Below are positions 1-8,960 of a DNA stretch of 23,419 bases, in pieces. Every line of letters begins with the position of its first letter. Position 1 is the first letter of the stretch. Made by a program: the position numbers and the translations under genes. The stretch lies in assembly GCA_051453625.1 (NCBI GenBank), contig JBOZIK010000001.1, forward strand, positions 141,165,601 through 141,189,019, written 5' to 3'. Source of the DNA: Welwitschia mirabilis. Lineage: Eukaryota; Gnetophyta; Gnetopsida; Welwitschiales. The notes beneath the pieces are model-generated. The model was not told the origin of the DNA, ran no database searches, and worked only from the letters and a program-made list of their open reading frames with translations.

Positions 1-126
1 CAAAGCTTCTAATATCCACGTTCCAAGCTCTAAGATCCTAGCTCCAAGCTCTAACACTTAAGAGGAAGAAAGGTTGAGAGGAAATTTTGGTATCATAAAC
101 TTGTTTGAAGAATACTAGTTTAAGAA

Positions 127-160
127 GAAGGAAGCGGGCTCTATTTATGAATAAATTGTA
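127..160 (-). promoter_or_regulatory. Candidate core promoter (TATA box) reading off the left edge
   Basis: On the minus strand 141-150 reads TCATAAATAG, followed by AGCCCGCTTCC. This resembles a plant TATA box (ATAAATAG) with a start region about 30 bases downstream. The DNA beyond it (about 110 down to 1) is a little less AT-rich and holds two copies of TAGAGCTTGGA, as a 5' leader might. Any gene would lie outside the window to the left. It could equally be the U3/R boundary of an unseen LTR or a chance match in AT-rich DNA. Confidence 0.25.
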
Positions 161-223
161 TACCAAATATTCTTAATATAATTGGTTAAAAACCATATAT
201 ATAATTTTATCCACCAAATAATG

Positions 224-800
224 AAATCCTTTTACGTGATAAGATTGATCAATGCCAAGTTGAATGGACTTTTGTAAAAGTAACATTGACATGTAAAAAA
301 CAATGATAAGATTAATCAATGACAAGGTGGATGAACTTTATTTAAAAGTGATTTGGACATGTGAATGACAATGATAATATTGATCAATGACAAGTTTAAT
401 ATGCTTTTTTTTAAGTGANNNNNNNNNNNNNNNNNNNNNNNNNNNNNNNNNNNNNNNNNNNNNNNNNNNNNNNNNNNNNNNNNNNNNNNNNNNNNNNNNN
501 NNNNNNNNNNNNNNNNNNAAATCCTTTTACATGATAAGATTGATCAATGCCAAGTTCAATGGACTTTTGTAAAAGTAACATTGACATGTAAAAAACAATG
601 ATAAGATTAATCAATGACAAGTTGGATGGACTTTATTTAAAAGTGATTTGGACATGTGAATGACAATGATAATATTGATCAATGACAAGTTTAATGTGCT
701 TTTTTTGAAGTGACATTGATAAGATTAATCAATAAGAAGTTGTAAGAGCTTGTGTAAGAGTTGAAAGTGATGTATGAATGATAAAAGGAATTTTATTTAT
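224..800. repeat. Degenerate minisatellite, unit about 67 bp
   Basis: Units start with GATAAGATT(G/A)ATCAATG at 238, 305 and 373, and after the N gap at 533, 600, 668, 718 and 780. Spacings are 67, 68, then 67, 68, 50 and 62 bases. Each unit continues with (C/A)AAG(T/G)T.GA(A/T)GGAC and TTTAAAAGTGA-like text, so the array decays to the right. In addition 224-418 and 519-713 match almost base for base (about six differences by eye), forming a higher-order copy with the 100-N gap between them. No open reading frame is conserved along the array. Confidence 0.85.
419..518. other. Assembly gap (100 N)
   Basis: Exactly 100 N. A round 100 usually means a gap of unknown size rather than a measured one. 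Near-identical sequence lies on both sides. Confidence 0.95.
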
Positions 801-890
801 GACTCATGCACCTAATTTAGATGAATAATATTTCTTGCTTTAATTAACAAGATTAATCACATGTATCATTTCCTCATTCTAGTTTCTTCT
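801..890. other. AT-rich spacer with a repeat flanking a gap
   Basis: There is no gene here. The stretch 845-890 (AACAAGATTAATCACATGTA followed by TCATTTCCTC) recurs imperfectly at about 1006-1045 on the far side of the 891-990 gap. Confidence 0.5.
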
Positions 891-990
891 NNNNNNNNNN
901 NNNNNNNNNNNNNNNNNNNNNNNNNNNNNNNNNNNNNNNNNNNNNNNNNNNNNNNNNNNNNNNNNNNNNNNNNNNNNNNNNNNNNNNNNN
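891..990. other. Assembly gap (100 N)
   Basis: Exactly 100 N, probably of unknown true size, flanked by related sequence (ATTAATCACATGTATCATTT and ATTAATTACATGCATCATTT). Confidence 0.95.
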
Positions 991-1503
991 TTCTTGGTTA
1001 AGTTAATAAGATTAATTACATGCATCATTTCCTCAGGCTAGTTCTTTCTTAATCCTTTATAGTCTCATAATTAATCCAAAACATATTTAAAATGCAGTAG
1101 AAGAACAAATGCACAAATTTCAAAATTGTCATGTGATACAACAAGAAAAATAATATTTTATGCATAAAGTACTTCTACAAATATCAATAAGGATAAAAGT
1201 CATAGTAGAATAAATTATACTCATTTATCCTTTTTAAATTTTGAATAAGAGTGTATGTCCTTGTTCATGTGTTTAAACTCTTCATGATCCATCATATCAA
1301 TAACACAAATAACAAGGAAAGAATGTTATAATTAAATGTAAGAAAAATGTCATAATGCGTTGTACGAAAATGTCATCAATACATGGAAGAAATGTCATAG
1401 TTTACTATTACTTATTATTCTTTGTCTTTTATTAAGTAATTTTAACTTTTTTTAAAACTTGAATAAGACACACGAATAAATGATTAAAATAAATATGTCA
1501 CAT
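991..1503. other. AT-rich non-coding DNA
   Basis: No coding potential is visible in any frame. The motif AAATGTCAT occurs three times between 1346 and 1400 at irregular spacing, too loosely to call a tandem repeat. Confidence 0.5.
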
Positions 1504-1699
1504 NNNNNNNNNNNNNNNNNNNNNNNNNNNNNNNNNNNNNNNNNNNNNNNNNNNNNNNNNNNNNNNNNNNNNNNNNNNNNNNNNNNNNNNNNNNNNNNNN
1601 NNNNNNNNNNNNNNNNNNNNNNNNNNNNNNNNNNNNNNNNNNNNNNNNNNNNNNNNNNNNNNNNNNNNNNNNNNNNNNNNNNNNNNNNNNNNNNNNNNN
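1504..1699. other. Assembly gap (196 N)
   Basis: A run of 196 N. The open frames that cross it consist almost entirely of unknown residues and are not genes. Confidence 0.95.
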
Positions 1700-2403
1700 A
1701 TGTTTGACATATAATACATTATTAATTTTAAGGCTACACATAGATTCTCACTAGGGAAAAAAATATTTTTATTAAAATTGATATCAAAGTATATTACGTA
1801 GTTTAAAAACTCTTATAATTATTAATTAAAGTTTACAAAATATAGGTTATAACTTGTAGGCATGTTAAAGTAGTTAGTATATAAACAAGTATAAGATAAA
1901 ATAAAAATAACAAGAATTCAACTCAATGATATAATTAAATTAAAAATTTTAACTCATAAAAGTAGAAATGAACTAACACTCTAATCTAACCCAAGTTTTT
2001 ATATATAAAAATTCAACTCTAGAATATATATCAATTACTTACATTAAATCTTTTTCTTTGTCAAGTCATTAATTTTAGGTTATAATGACATAATCTCATC
2101 CATTACCTAAGTATTGATGGAATCATTCATATTAGTTAGCATAACTTTAATCTCAAATTAAGTATGGAAGGTGGAAAGTTAAACCTAAAAACTATTAAAT
2201 CCTTGTAATTACTACTACCTAAGTAAACATAAAAACACATCAAATAGAGTATGCTTGATAATTAAATATTTTTTTTTAAGCATTAAAAGTGCATGTGATT
2301 CACTACTCTAAATTAAAAAGAAAAACTATAACTTTATTAATACAAAAAGAAATCAACCAACGTATTTCAAGAAAGAAGCCTCATGATGTTAGCACTCCTT
2401 GGA
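1700..2403. other. AT-rich non-coding DNA left of the outer retrotransposon
   Basis: I read both strands for coding matches, including the copia polymerase that might have continued the fragment at 19940-21770 across the insertion, and found none. This is the original left flank of the outer element. The insertion site ends in CTAGC at 2404-2408. Confidence 0.5.
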
Positions 2404-2408
2404 CTAGC
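2404..2408. repeat. Target-site duplication of outer element, left copy (CTAGC)
   Basis: CTAGC directly precedes the first base of the left LTR and is repeated exactly at 19144-19148, directly after the right LTR. Five bases is the usual Ty3/gypsy integrase stagger. Confidence 0.85.
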
Positions 2409-3702
2409 TAATAAACAAAAAAATTAGCATTTACATTAAGGAATTAAGGGTTATTAGCATAATTAATTGATTATTATGATAATTTCATGTATTTATTATG
2501 CTTACAAGAATATAAATATAGTTTACTAATAATCTATACTAGCACTATTATTTTATAGGATAAATCTGTCATTAGGAATATTATGGTAGAAGATGGAGGT
2601 GTGCTAAGCATATAATTACTAAGTACATCACTTATAAGAGTAATGGTACTAGTTATTTTTATATAAATAGTTCCAAACTTACCTTCTTAAGTTGTTTTAA
2701 TGTAATTAATTCATTCTAATTATTTCTACAAAAAGAAGATAAACGAGGAATATTTTCTAAGAAGAATCCCTCAATTTGGTCCCATGACTAAAAGATAATC
2801 CCATACACTTTGGAGATTATTTACAATAATCCAATTAGGTTTTTAGAGTTCTGTTTGTAAACCCTAATTATGTCTTATAACTATCCTACCTCTTTTTAAT
2901 AGAAGACATTATATCATTATTAAAGAGATAGGAGTTTTAGTTATAAATTCTTTTTAAGCCTTTCACAGGGATGGGATAGCTACCAAGCTAGCATGGTACT
3001 TCTTAGTTTAGCATAAGTACATTTTTAGAGTGTATTTTTTTAGTTTTTAGATAATAAAATGTTACATGTCCTTGGTGCATTACTTTTATATTAAGTTGTA
3101 ATTATTTCATACTTATTATGCTTAGGATTAACTAAGGCATGATTTTACTTTAAGATCTATTTAATGATTATTCTTTCTATTTTAGCTTACATAACCTGAA
3201 TGTTTATTTAATAGATCTTAGAAGACATCTACCTTTCATGCTTATTACATTCTTACTATGAATTCTAGAAGTCTTGGATCTATTACCTTCATATCTATGA
3301 TGAATAATATTATGCCATTGTGCTCAATCTATTACATGAGCACTTATATTTATAATGAATTATATTGTTATGCTTGAGTTGACAGTAAAATCTATATGAT
3401 TTCAATTTATTACTTATGTTTTTCTATGAAGTTATAATTATGGTTTGAATTCTATGTTTCATTCCTAGATCTCTCATATAATTTAATTCTCTATTACTCC
3501 TTATCATTGTGCTTGATTTACTAATATATTTTATTATCTATCTTTGTGAAAGAATGATATTGATATTATACTATAAATATAATTCTTAATATTATTAGTA
3601 AAAGTTGGGATTGGCCATATAATATTTGTATTCCTATGGATTTTTTGCTATTTATCATACATTAACAATATATAGAAACATAGCCAAATTTCCCCAGAAA
3701 TG
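2409..3702 (+). repeat. Outer element 5' LTR (copy A)
   Basis: It aligns along its whole length with 17891-19143 in the same orientation, and with 4775-6074 and 10731-11977 in reverse complement. Shared landmarks in order: GAATTAAGG near 2440, GAAGATGGAGGTGTGCTAA near 2590, GAATATTTTCTAAGAAGAA near 2750, a decayed TATA region near 2875, AGCTACCAAGCTAGCATGG near 2979, CTTATTATGCTTAGGATT near 3113, and CATACATTAACAATA near 3657. The expected TGATAACAC start has decayed to TAATAAACA. The right end is set by alignment with the other copies and lies about five bases before the primer-binding site. Length about 1294 bp. Confidence 0.88.
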
Positions 3703-3707
3703 GCTTC

Positions 3708-3726
3708 TTGGCACCATTGCTGATGA
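3708..3726 (+). promoter_or_regulatory. Primer-binding site of outer element (tRNA-Asp type, decayed)
   Basis: TTGGCACCATTGCTGATGA follows the LTR end by five bases. The intact form known from Athila-like plant elements is TGGCGCCGTTGCCGGGGA, complementary to the 3' end of tRNA-Asp. The differences are mostly transitions at CpG or other C/G positions. The site primes minus-strand cDNA synthesis in a live element. The match is clear by position and motif, but it is probably no longer functional. Confidence 0.75.
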
Positions 3727-4330
3727 TGATTGCATGGTAGCTATATTGAGGCATGCATAAGATTTACTTTTCTATATCCTTTTGTGATTTTTCCTTATTC
3801 TTTTTTTCCTTTATACTAATCCCTTTATAGTACCCTTTTTCTTTTCTCTTTATCACCAGTGGATTGATATTGTTTGTGCTAAGAACTTGATTAATGAAAC
3901 CTGGTCTAATGACTTCTTTTATTTTTCTTTTTTCCCTTCTTTTTCTTTTTTTTTTCTTTTACTTTAATTTCTTTTCTTTCTTACAAAGATTATAAACTAT
4001 ATGAAATTTTCTTGTAAGGGATAATATTTTGTAAGTTTGAAGAAAAGAAATCAAGAAAAAAATAATAAAAATATTTTATTTCTTCTATCCATCTTCTTTT
4101 TTGTCATATCTTTTCTTATCTCTTTCCTTCTCTATCTTAAGTGAATTCTTCAATAAGTACTTAAAAATAATTTCTAAAGAAGAACTTCATTAGTCAATAT
4201 ATTAGGAAAGGGCTTTATTGCTTGCATTGTTATTTTTGTAATTTTTATTTCTTTCATTACATTGCATTATAGTTTTACAATTTTTTTACATTAGCTTTTC
4301 TTGGAACCTATATTTAGTCTTTTTTAATCA
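3727..4330 (+). other. Untranslated leader of outer element, pyrimidine-rich
   Basis: This is non-coding and dominated by C and T on the plus strand, with the densest tract at about 3905-3990. It aligns with the inner element's leader (about 10100-10709, minus strand): both contain ATTTACTTTTCTATATCCTTTT soon after the primer site, then AGTG..TTGAT, AAATTTTCTTGTAAGG, and TTCTTCTATCCATCTTCT. Conservation in two old copies marks it as a genuine part of the element rather than random low-complexity DNA. Confidence 0.75.
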
Positions 4331-4769
4331 ATCAACTAAATCAACTTTTCATCTCAGATTATTATTTTCCCTAATATCTTTACTATCATTTTTCTTGAAA
4401 CATTTTTATGCCATCTTACTAGTGTTGCTATTTTCCCTTTCTAGTGCCACCAGTTTCTTATGCTAAATTATCTTTCACTCTAGTGAATCTTACATTTGTA
4501 ACATTTTGAACCATCTTACATATCTTATGAATCCACAAATATAACTTTTTTTAATTGTTTTCATATATTTAATAAACCAATACCATCAACACCTCTTAAA
4601 TATAAACTCTAATCCTTGCTCTTTAATTTAGAATTCTGAAACTCATGACCCATTTGATTTTTATATTCCTTATAACTTTATGTATGATGATCCACTTCCA
4701 TTATGTAGTTTTAAATCTAATATTCTTTACCTTCCAAAGATCAACAATTCCTTTTAAGTTTCTTATAAG
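4331..4769 (+). pseudogene. Remnant of outer element's upstream internal (Gag) region
   Basis: Lies between the leader and the point where the inner element inserted. No frame stays open for more than a few dozen codons, and I cannot identify Gag residues directly. The start (about 4390-4520, with ATGCCATCTTACTAGTGTTGC) aligns with the inner element near 10070-9960. Only about 1.5 kb separates the LTR from the reverse transcriptase once the insertion is removed, so most of gag and protease has been deleted. Confidence 0.45.
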
Positions 4770-4774
4770 CCACA
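4770..4774. repeat. Target-site duplication of inner element, left copy (CCACA)
   Basis: CCACA precedes the outermost base of the inner element's 3' LTR and is repeated exactly at 11978-11982, right after its 5' LTR. Confidence 0.88.
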
Positions 4775-6074
4775 TGTTCATGGCGAAATTTGGTTATGCT
4801 TGTACCTGTCATTAGTATATGATAATTCACAAGATCCTCCTAAGGATATAAATATTATATAGTCAAACCTATATTTTACTAAGAATACTAGGCCTTTTAT
4901 TTATAGTATAGTTCCAATGTCATTCTTCCTTAAAGATATATAATGAAATCTTTTATTAAAATAAGCATAAAGGTACAGAGTAATAAAGAGTGAAATGATA
5001 GTAGAGTTCGAAGAATAGAACATAGCATTCAAACTAATATAATAACTTCATGGAAAAACATAGGTACTTAAAATGAAAATATGTATTTTTACTTCCAAAT
5101 TATTCATGACGATATAGTCCACTATGACCATGAGTATTTCATTAGTATAAGCTCAAGCACAATGCCATAACTTCATCCATCATAGACATGAGGGTAATAT
5201 AACCAATCCAATAGCTTTCATAGTAAGAATAAATAAGCATGAAAAGTGAGGGGTTTTCCATGATTCATTAAATAAACATTCAAATTGTGTAATCTAGAAT
5301 GTAAAATAAAATTACAGAATTACATTTTAAAGTAAAAACATAACTCAGCCAATATTAAGTATAATAATTATGACATTCTGAACTTGATATCAAAGTATTA
5401 CAATAAAAACATGTAGTATTTTATTATTAGAATAAGTAAAGCATACAATATAAAAATGTACTTATGCTAAACTAACAAGCATCATGCTAGCTTAGTAGCT
5501 AGTCCATCCCTATGGGAGGCTTAGAAATAACTCATGACTGAATCTTCAATCTCCTTGAAATATCTTCCTGAAAAGTGTTTTTCTTCAAATGAAGTGGGGA
5601 AGAGTATTTATAGGCCTAAATTAGAGTTTTTAATTAGTATTTCTAAGGTCTAATGAAGTCATTCTAAATAATATCCAAAGTATATAAAATAATTCTTTAG
5701 TGATGGAGCTAATTAAGGGATTCTTCTTAGAAAATATTCGTCATTCATCTTTTGTTTAATGATGGACATGAATTGGGTGTATCAAGAGAACTCAGGAATA
5801 TAATAATGGTACTATTTTATTCAAAGAAACTAGTGTTTTTATGTCTAGGACTGATTTCATTACCAATTATTTTTAGCACAACTCCATCTTCTATCATAAT
5901 GCTCTTGATGTCACATTTATCTTACAAAATGAAAGTGTTTAGGCATATTAGTAGTAAAACAAGATTTTCATGGTATTAGGTGAAAGAAATGCATACAACC
6001 TTCATGATTATTAATTAAATTTGCTAACAAAGCCTTAATTCCTTAATATAAATGTTAATTTTTGAGTGTTATCA
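4775..6074 (-). repeat. Inner element 3' LTR (copy B)
   Basis: On the minus strand it begins TGATAACACTC at 6074 and ends CCATGAACA at 4775, a good TG...CA terminus. Length 1300 bp, the longest of the four copies. It has the best-preserved U3/R core: GCCTATAAATACTC at about 5604-5617 is a convincing TATA box. AATAAAA near 5420-5435 could serve as a polyadenylation signal. The short plus-strand open frame at 5752-5979 is antisense to this LTR and is not a gene. Confidence 0.9.
5603..5616 (-). promoter_or_regulatory. LTR TATA box (copy B)
   Basis: The minus strand reads CCTATAAATACTC, in the middle of the LTR. The outer 3' LTR has the same box, CCTATAAATATCC, at 18343-18355; copy A has TTATAACTATCC and copy C CTATACATACC. 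Retention at the same place in four copies marks it as the family's transcription start region. Confidence 0.65.
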
Positions 6075-6090
6075 TACCCCTTAACCAATA
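6075..6090 (-). promoter_or_regulatory. Polypurine tract of inner element
   Basis: The minus strand reads TATTGGTTAAGGGGTA immediately before the LTR start TGATAACAC. A short purine run ending at the 3' LTR is where plus-strand DNA synthesis is primed in LTR elements. The same GTTAAGGGG word also occurs about 200 bases further inside, at 6275-6286. Confidence 0.6.
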
Positions 6091-7622
6091 TTTTTCTAGT
6101 TCATTAGTGAAAATGTGTGTTAAAAATTAGACAACATGAAAAAAGTTGTAAATTAATTCAACGAAGTATGACAAGATGAAGGGTCCTTGAGAAACAATTT
6201 GATCAATGTACTTTAAAAGTACNNNNNNNNNNNNNNNNNNNNNNTGAAAAGTAAGTACTTCAAGTGCAAAAGCCACTCCCCTTAACTAACACTGGACTTT
6301 GTCGTCAAAGTTTAAAAGATGAAAATTTGAATGTATAGACAATGAGGAATAAATAATTCATGTGCTAATATGGCTTAGAATAAGTCAAAAAAGGAAATTA
6401 CTTAAAAAAATGTAAGAAATAAAAAGTAAAAACAATGAGATTTATGTCTACAACTATGTGGAAAAAGGGATTCTATAAGAAATTTCCAAATGATGAGACT
6501 CCACAAATGATTATTATAAATGAAAGTAATAGATAGAGGAACCAGATGAAAATTACAATGGAGGAAAGATAAAAATGAAGAGAAAGATAAAAAGAAAGAT
6601 GATAAATAATTGTCCAAATGAAGTAGAATATGGATAAAGACCAAGTTACAATCTAATTCTCTAAAGTATCATAACCCACTAATAACCTAAGATTTTTATG
6701 AATCTAAAGAATAATCTAAGTGAAAAAGTATAAGATGAACAGAGACAAAGTAATAACAATGTTGGTTAGGACTCATGATTGCACTCGTTTTTTAAGGTAA
6801 ATGCTCTCAGGTTTAGAATAATGAATGAGAAAGGATGAAAGGATTATAAAATAAGAGATGAGGTGATGAAATGACATAAAGGCTCATAGTAAATAAAAAT
6901 TAGGTGATATTAAAGCCTAAGGATCATTTAATTTTAATGAATTCTAGAGTAATTTAGTCATAGAATAACTCATTGAGAAAGAGATATTCTCACAAGAAAC
7001 ATAGATGTTCCTTTAAGTATGCTTTTTCATAGAGATGAAATAGTAAATGTATGTGATATGAATGAGTGAGTATGATAAAAGATAGTGGAATAAATGGAAA
7101 TAAAGTAAATTGAAATGCAATTAAGGCTCTTACCATTCATACAATAAATGAATGAGACTATAAAAGTAAAGTAATGGCCTAGGAAAAGTTTATTAAATTA
7201 TGGCTCTTCATCAAAACAAGGAAAGAAATTGATCAACGAGATTCATTCAAGTTAGAGTAGTAAAAATATCTTAAGTAATAAATGTTAAAATAAGTAAAGC
7301 ACAAGAAGCCTCTAATTATACCTTAAGTTCTTTCCTTTCCCTTCTTCTTTATGGGAATTCAAGTTTTAAACATTTAATCTTATAGAGAATTTAGTGCTAT
7401 AAGACTTTCTTTTAGTAGATTTAACATGTTGTACAAGAAGGATTTAGTGATACATCACTAGTGAGTGTTTATAGTCCCAATATAAATGAATGTATCACAA
7501 ATGGATTATTAGAGTTGCATTGCTAGCAAGCATCCATAGCCATGATGTAGTTAACTAAATCCTATAGAAATGATCATAAAAATGTACTAAAAGAGCCTCA
7601 AGATCTTTATTAATTTGCTTTA
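6091..7622 (-). other. Post-Pol 3' tail of inner element
   Basis: This is non-coding in its present state. Two blocks align with the outer element: about 7400-7590 with 16018-16200 (shared text includes TTTGTGATACATTCAT and ACAACATGTTAAATCT), and 6245-6510 with about 17290-17740 (shared TTTGAC..AAAGTC and GAGTGGC.TTT.CACTT). In complete Athila elements this zone can hold an env-like frame, but no such frame survives here. The minus-strand open frame of 80 codons at 6402-6644 has no recognisable motif and is low-complexity, so it is not called a gene. A 22-N gap lies at 6223-6244. Confidence 0.6.
6223..6244. other. Assembly gap (22 N)
   Basis: A short run of N in the 3' tail of the inner element. 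CAAGTACTT-like text occurs on both sides (AGTAC before, AAGTACTTCAAGT after). Confidence 0.95.
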
Positions 7623-7635
7623 NNNNNNNNNNNNN
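7623..7635. other. Assembly gap (13 N)
   Basis: A run of 13 N within the inner element's 3' tail. Confidence 0.95.
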
Positions 7636-8074
7636 GTTTTTATTTTTATATTAATAGCACATAAAAGAGGTCATTGGCTCATTAGTCTAATGAAGAAATG
7701 ATCTCAACCCCATGAATGCTTTGAAATAAAGAAACACCATGAAAGATGATAATTCACCTTTTTTGCTTGATTCCATATTGAAGACATCAAATGAATGTAA
7801 GCCTTAACTAAAAAACTCAAAGATTAAGATGACTTTTTCTTGAAAAGCAAAGATTTACTTAATCAATCAAAATGATGAAATGATAAAGATCTCTTATTTT
7901 TATTATATAAAAATACCACTACTTAAGATTAGTAATTCTCATAAAATCATAATAGGATAGAAGAGATGAATGATCAGTAAGCCTCCTAAAATAATGTCAT
8001 AATGAAATAGGTAGGTGAGAAGACTTAATATGATAATGGTATATTCTATGATGTGGATGAAATTTGGTATTACC

Positions 8075-8261
8075 TAAGTAAAATGGCTTAAGGTAATGAT
8101 TATGTGACTACTAATTCTTAGGTGATTTTATAAGAGGCATATCCCATGAGACATTGGTTTCATTTTGAGTGGACCTATCCATCCTAAGTTTGATCTCGAA
8201 GGAAAACCTAGAATAATATCATGCAATGAAACTAAACAGTCCTCATAGAATGTTTTTCTAG
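8075..8261 (-). pseudogene. Inner element integrase C-terminal remnant
   Basis: On the minus strand from 8261 the text reads roughly CLVSLHDIILGFPSRSN then LGWIGPLKMK. This matches the Athila integrase tail pattern VLLY.SRL.LFPGKLRSRW.GPF.VK, followed by a decayed N.K..G..FKVNG.RLK.F-like stretch. The segment is the C-terminal DNA-binding part of integrase. It lies directly against the 144-N gap, and the catalytic core that should precede it is absent. Stops and a frameshift are present. The same segment in the outer element lies at about 15465-15660. Confidence 0.7.
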
Positions 8262-8405
8262 NNNNNNNNNNNNNNNNNNNNNNNNNNNNNNNNNNNNNNN
8301 NNNNNNNNNNNNNNNNNNNNNNNNNNNNNNNNNNNNNNNNNNNNNNNNNNNNNNNNNNNNNNNNNNNNNNNNNNNNNNNNNNNNNNNNNNNNNNNNNNNN
8401 NNNNN
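8262..8405. other. Assembly gap (144 N) at the Pol deletion point
   Basis: The gap separates the start of reverse transcriptase from the end of integrase in the inner element. If the size is right, nearly 3 kb of Pol is missing. Confidence 0.9.
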
Positions 8406-8590
8406 TGCAAATAGTAAATTCTATGCATATAAGATCTAAAAGTGTCCATCCTATAGGTCACTTATGTTTTTTCAACAAATATTACAAGATATCATTTTAA
8501 GATAAAGATAAAGCTAAGTGGTTAATCACTGGATAATATGAGTTATTATCAAAAGAAATTTTGTCTTCTAAATAAAGGTTTAAATCTTGC
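8406..8590 (-). pseudogene. Inner element reverse transcriptase N-terminal remnant
   Basis: Minus-strand translation from about 8585 gives NLYLEDKISFDNNSYYPVI, then stops, then YLLKKHK, a stop, and PIGWTLLDLICIEFTIC ending at the gap. This matches the Athila pattern LKY.FL...NTYPVIIA..L....E.KLL..L..HKKAIGWT.ADI.GI.P..CMH that joins protease to reverse transcriptase. Position and order agree with the outer copy at about 12340-12500. The rest of reverse transcriptase would fall in the gap. Confidence 0.72.
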
Positions 8591-8960
8591 TCAAGATATA
8601 AAGATGATATAGAAAAAAAAATCATAAGAATATTGAAAAGAAGACAAGGCTTTATGTATGATGGATCATGCACGGATTTTTATTTGATGTTCTCCTTCTT
8701 ACAAGGTTTGCTTAAATACTTATTCTCAAATATGTGGCTCTTCTTATGTAATTTCTTATCTTCTATAGGTATTTATTAGTATCTTTCTCATTACTTAAGA
8801 GGGTGACTTAGATTTTATTAATTTAACTACCATTTCTTCTTTCAAGATTTATAGGATTAGATTCAAAGAACATAGAAATATCCTAGTCTTCTTATTGGAT
8901 AAGTGTTTTAATGATTTGGATAGTGGTTTAATTTAGTTATTACAAATTTTACTCAAGTCT
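8591..8960 (-). pseudogene. Inner element protease-to-RT linker remnant (unassigned)
   Basis: The position between Gag and reverse transcriptase implies the protease or linker part of the polyprotein. No aspartic protease motif (D.GAS or similar) is visible on the minus strand, and every frame is closed within about 40 codons. The assignment is by position only. Confidence 0.35.

Noticed and set aside
224-800. CRISPR-like array of repeats
   Set aside because: Units are about 67 bp, adjoin without unique spacers and decay gradually, and the rest of the window is plant retrotransposon. It is a minisatellite.
5752-5979. 75-codon plus-strand open frame
   Set aside because: It lies antisense within LTR copy B, and the equivalent part of copy C (about 11700-11880) does not keep the frame.
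6402-6644. 80-codon minus-strand open frame, Phe/Ser/Leu-rich, env-like position
   Set aside because: It is low-complexity, has no signal peptide plus fusion or transmembrane layout that could be argued, and the aligned tail of the outer element has no matching frame.
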